DNA from: Myxococcota bacterium
GTDB taxonomy: Bacteria > Myxococcota_C > UBA6777
Reading direction: 5' to 3'
Assembly: GCA_963169055.1 (NCBI GenBank)
Contig: CAUJFU010000354.1
Location: 1 to 5,376 of the forward strand
DNA length: 5,376 nucleotides
Of this stretch, positions 4,969-5,376 are shown piece after piece; position 1 is the stretch's first letter; the number at the start of each line of letters is the position of its first letter. The notes under the pieces are model-generated. The model searched no databases and was not told where the DNA came from. It saw nothing but the letters and a program-made list of their open reading frames with translations. The translations under genes and the position numbers were made by a program.

Positions 4969-5376
4969 CTACGGATTGGAAGCGCCGAAGAGAGCGAGTG
5001 AATACATCTTGAGTGCTTCACGCAGATCGCTGACAAGGCGGGGGAGGGCGGCTTGGAGGGGTGCAGAAAAAGTCAGTCCATAAGAAAAGTTGCTGGCTTC
5101 GATCCCGTATACAAGCACGCGGGGCGGGAGTTTGTGTAGGCGGCGAGCCAACTCGATCGCATCGGCCATGCCCCAATGGTGAGTCGAGCGTCCGAAGATG
5201 GCGTTGGGAAGGGGGATATCGTGGGCTTCGTAGCGGTGGAGTGCTCCCGCAGGTTGTCGTGAAGACACCGCATCCACAAGGAAGACGACGCGGGCATCTT
5301 GCCATTGATCGATGAGTTTGGCCCCGTCGCCATCGCTTTCATAGATCCCGATGGATGGGCTGTTGAGGTCGGAGAG
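4969..5376 (-). CDS. Hydrogenase maturation protease (peptidase M52, HybD/HupD-like), C-terminal part
   Basis: The frame is open from the right edge to the TAG at 4971-4969, giving 135 visible residues; the N-terminus lies outside the window. M52 endopeptidases clip the C-terminus of the [NiFe]-hydrogenase large subunit after nickel insertion. Visible family features are VVFLVDAVSS (30-39 of the visible part), where Asp35 matches the second metal-binding acid, and STHHWGMADAIELARRL (64-80), where His66 matches the metal-binding histidine (His93 of E. coli HybD). VLVYGIEASNFSYGLTFS (87-104) is a further match, followed by a C-terminal helix. The N-terminal GxGN segment with the first acidic ligand is not visible. 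A GTG at 5277 is internal, because homology continues upstream of it. The gene is convergent with murF; hydrogenase or hyp genes are expected to its right. The hydrogenase subgroup cannot be determined. Confidence 0.85.
   Translation of the reverse strand, partial: LSDLNSPSIGIYESDGDGAKLIDQWQDARVVFLVDAVSSRQPAGALHRYEAHDIPLPNAIFGRSTHHWGMADAIELARRLHKLPPRVLVYGIEASNFSYGLTFSAPLQAALPRLVSDLREALKMYSLALFGASNP

Overview
The window holds an ordinary chromosomal segment with five protein genes, two of them cut by the window edges. Base composition is moderately GC-rich (I estimate mid-to-upper 50s %), and coding density is high. The MurE carries the DNPR motif typical of meso-diaminopimelate-adding enzymes. 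One neighbour is a GldA/NatA-like ABC ATPase and another is a [NiFe]-hydrogenase maturation protease. Together these suggest a Gram-negative-type bacterium, perhaps a deltaproteobacterial/Myxococcota-like lineage. That placement is an inference with low confidence.

Layout. Positions 1-304 (minus) are the start of an unrecognised multi-pass membrane protein that continues off the left edge. Positions 430-1371 (minus) encode an ABC transporter ATPase that is transcribed first and probably shares an operon with the membrane protein. A 125-bp gap separates the two, and the ATPase frame stays open across it after its stop codon. Positions 1372-1692 are a 321-bp divergent intergenic region with several small dyads and no recognisable RNA gene. 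Positions 1693-3456 (plus) are murE, and 3453-4940 (plus) are murF, joined by a 4-bp ATGA overlap. Positions 4969-5376 (minus) are the 3' part of a hydrogenase maturation protease gene, convergent with murF and only 28 bp from it.

How the genes work together. MurE and MurF catalyse consecutive cytoplasmic steps of peptidoglycan precursor synthesis: addition of the third residue (meso-DAP), then of the D-Ala-D-Ala dipeptide. They form a tight two-gene unit without the usual dcw-cluster neighbours on either side. The ATPase and the membrane protein may form or accompany an ABC-2 type exporter. The protease belongs to hydrogenase assembly and has no obvious functional link to the mur genes.

The points most worth a second look are three. 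The first is an in-phase A AAA AAC slippery heptamer 12 nt before the murF start, where a -1 shift would yield a MurE-MurF fusion. The second is an insertion of roughly 60 residues inside the MurE ligand-binding C-terminal domain, together with an added low-complexity tail. The third is the open reading frame beyond the ATPase stop codon. I see no mobile element, CRISPR array, rRNA or tRNA.
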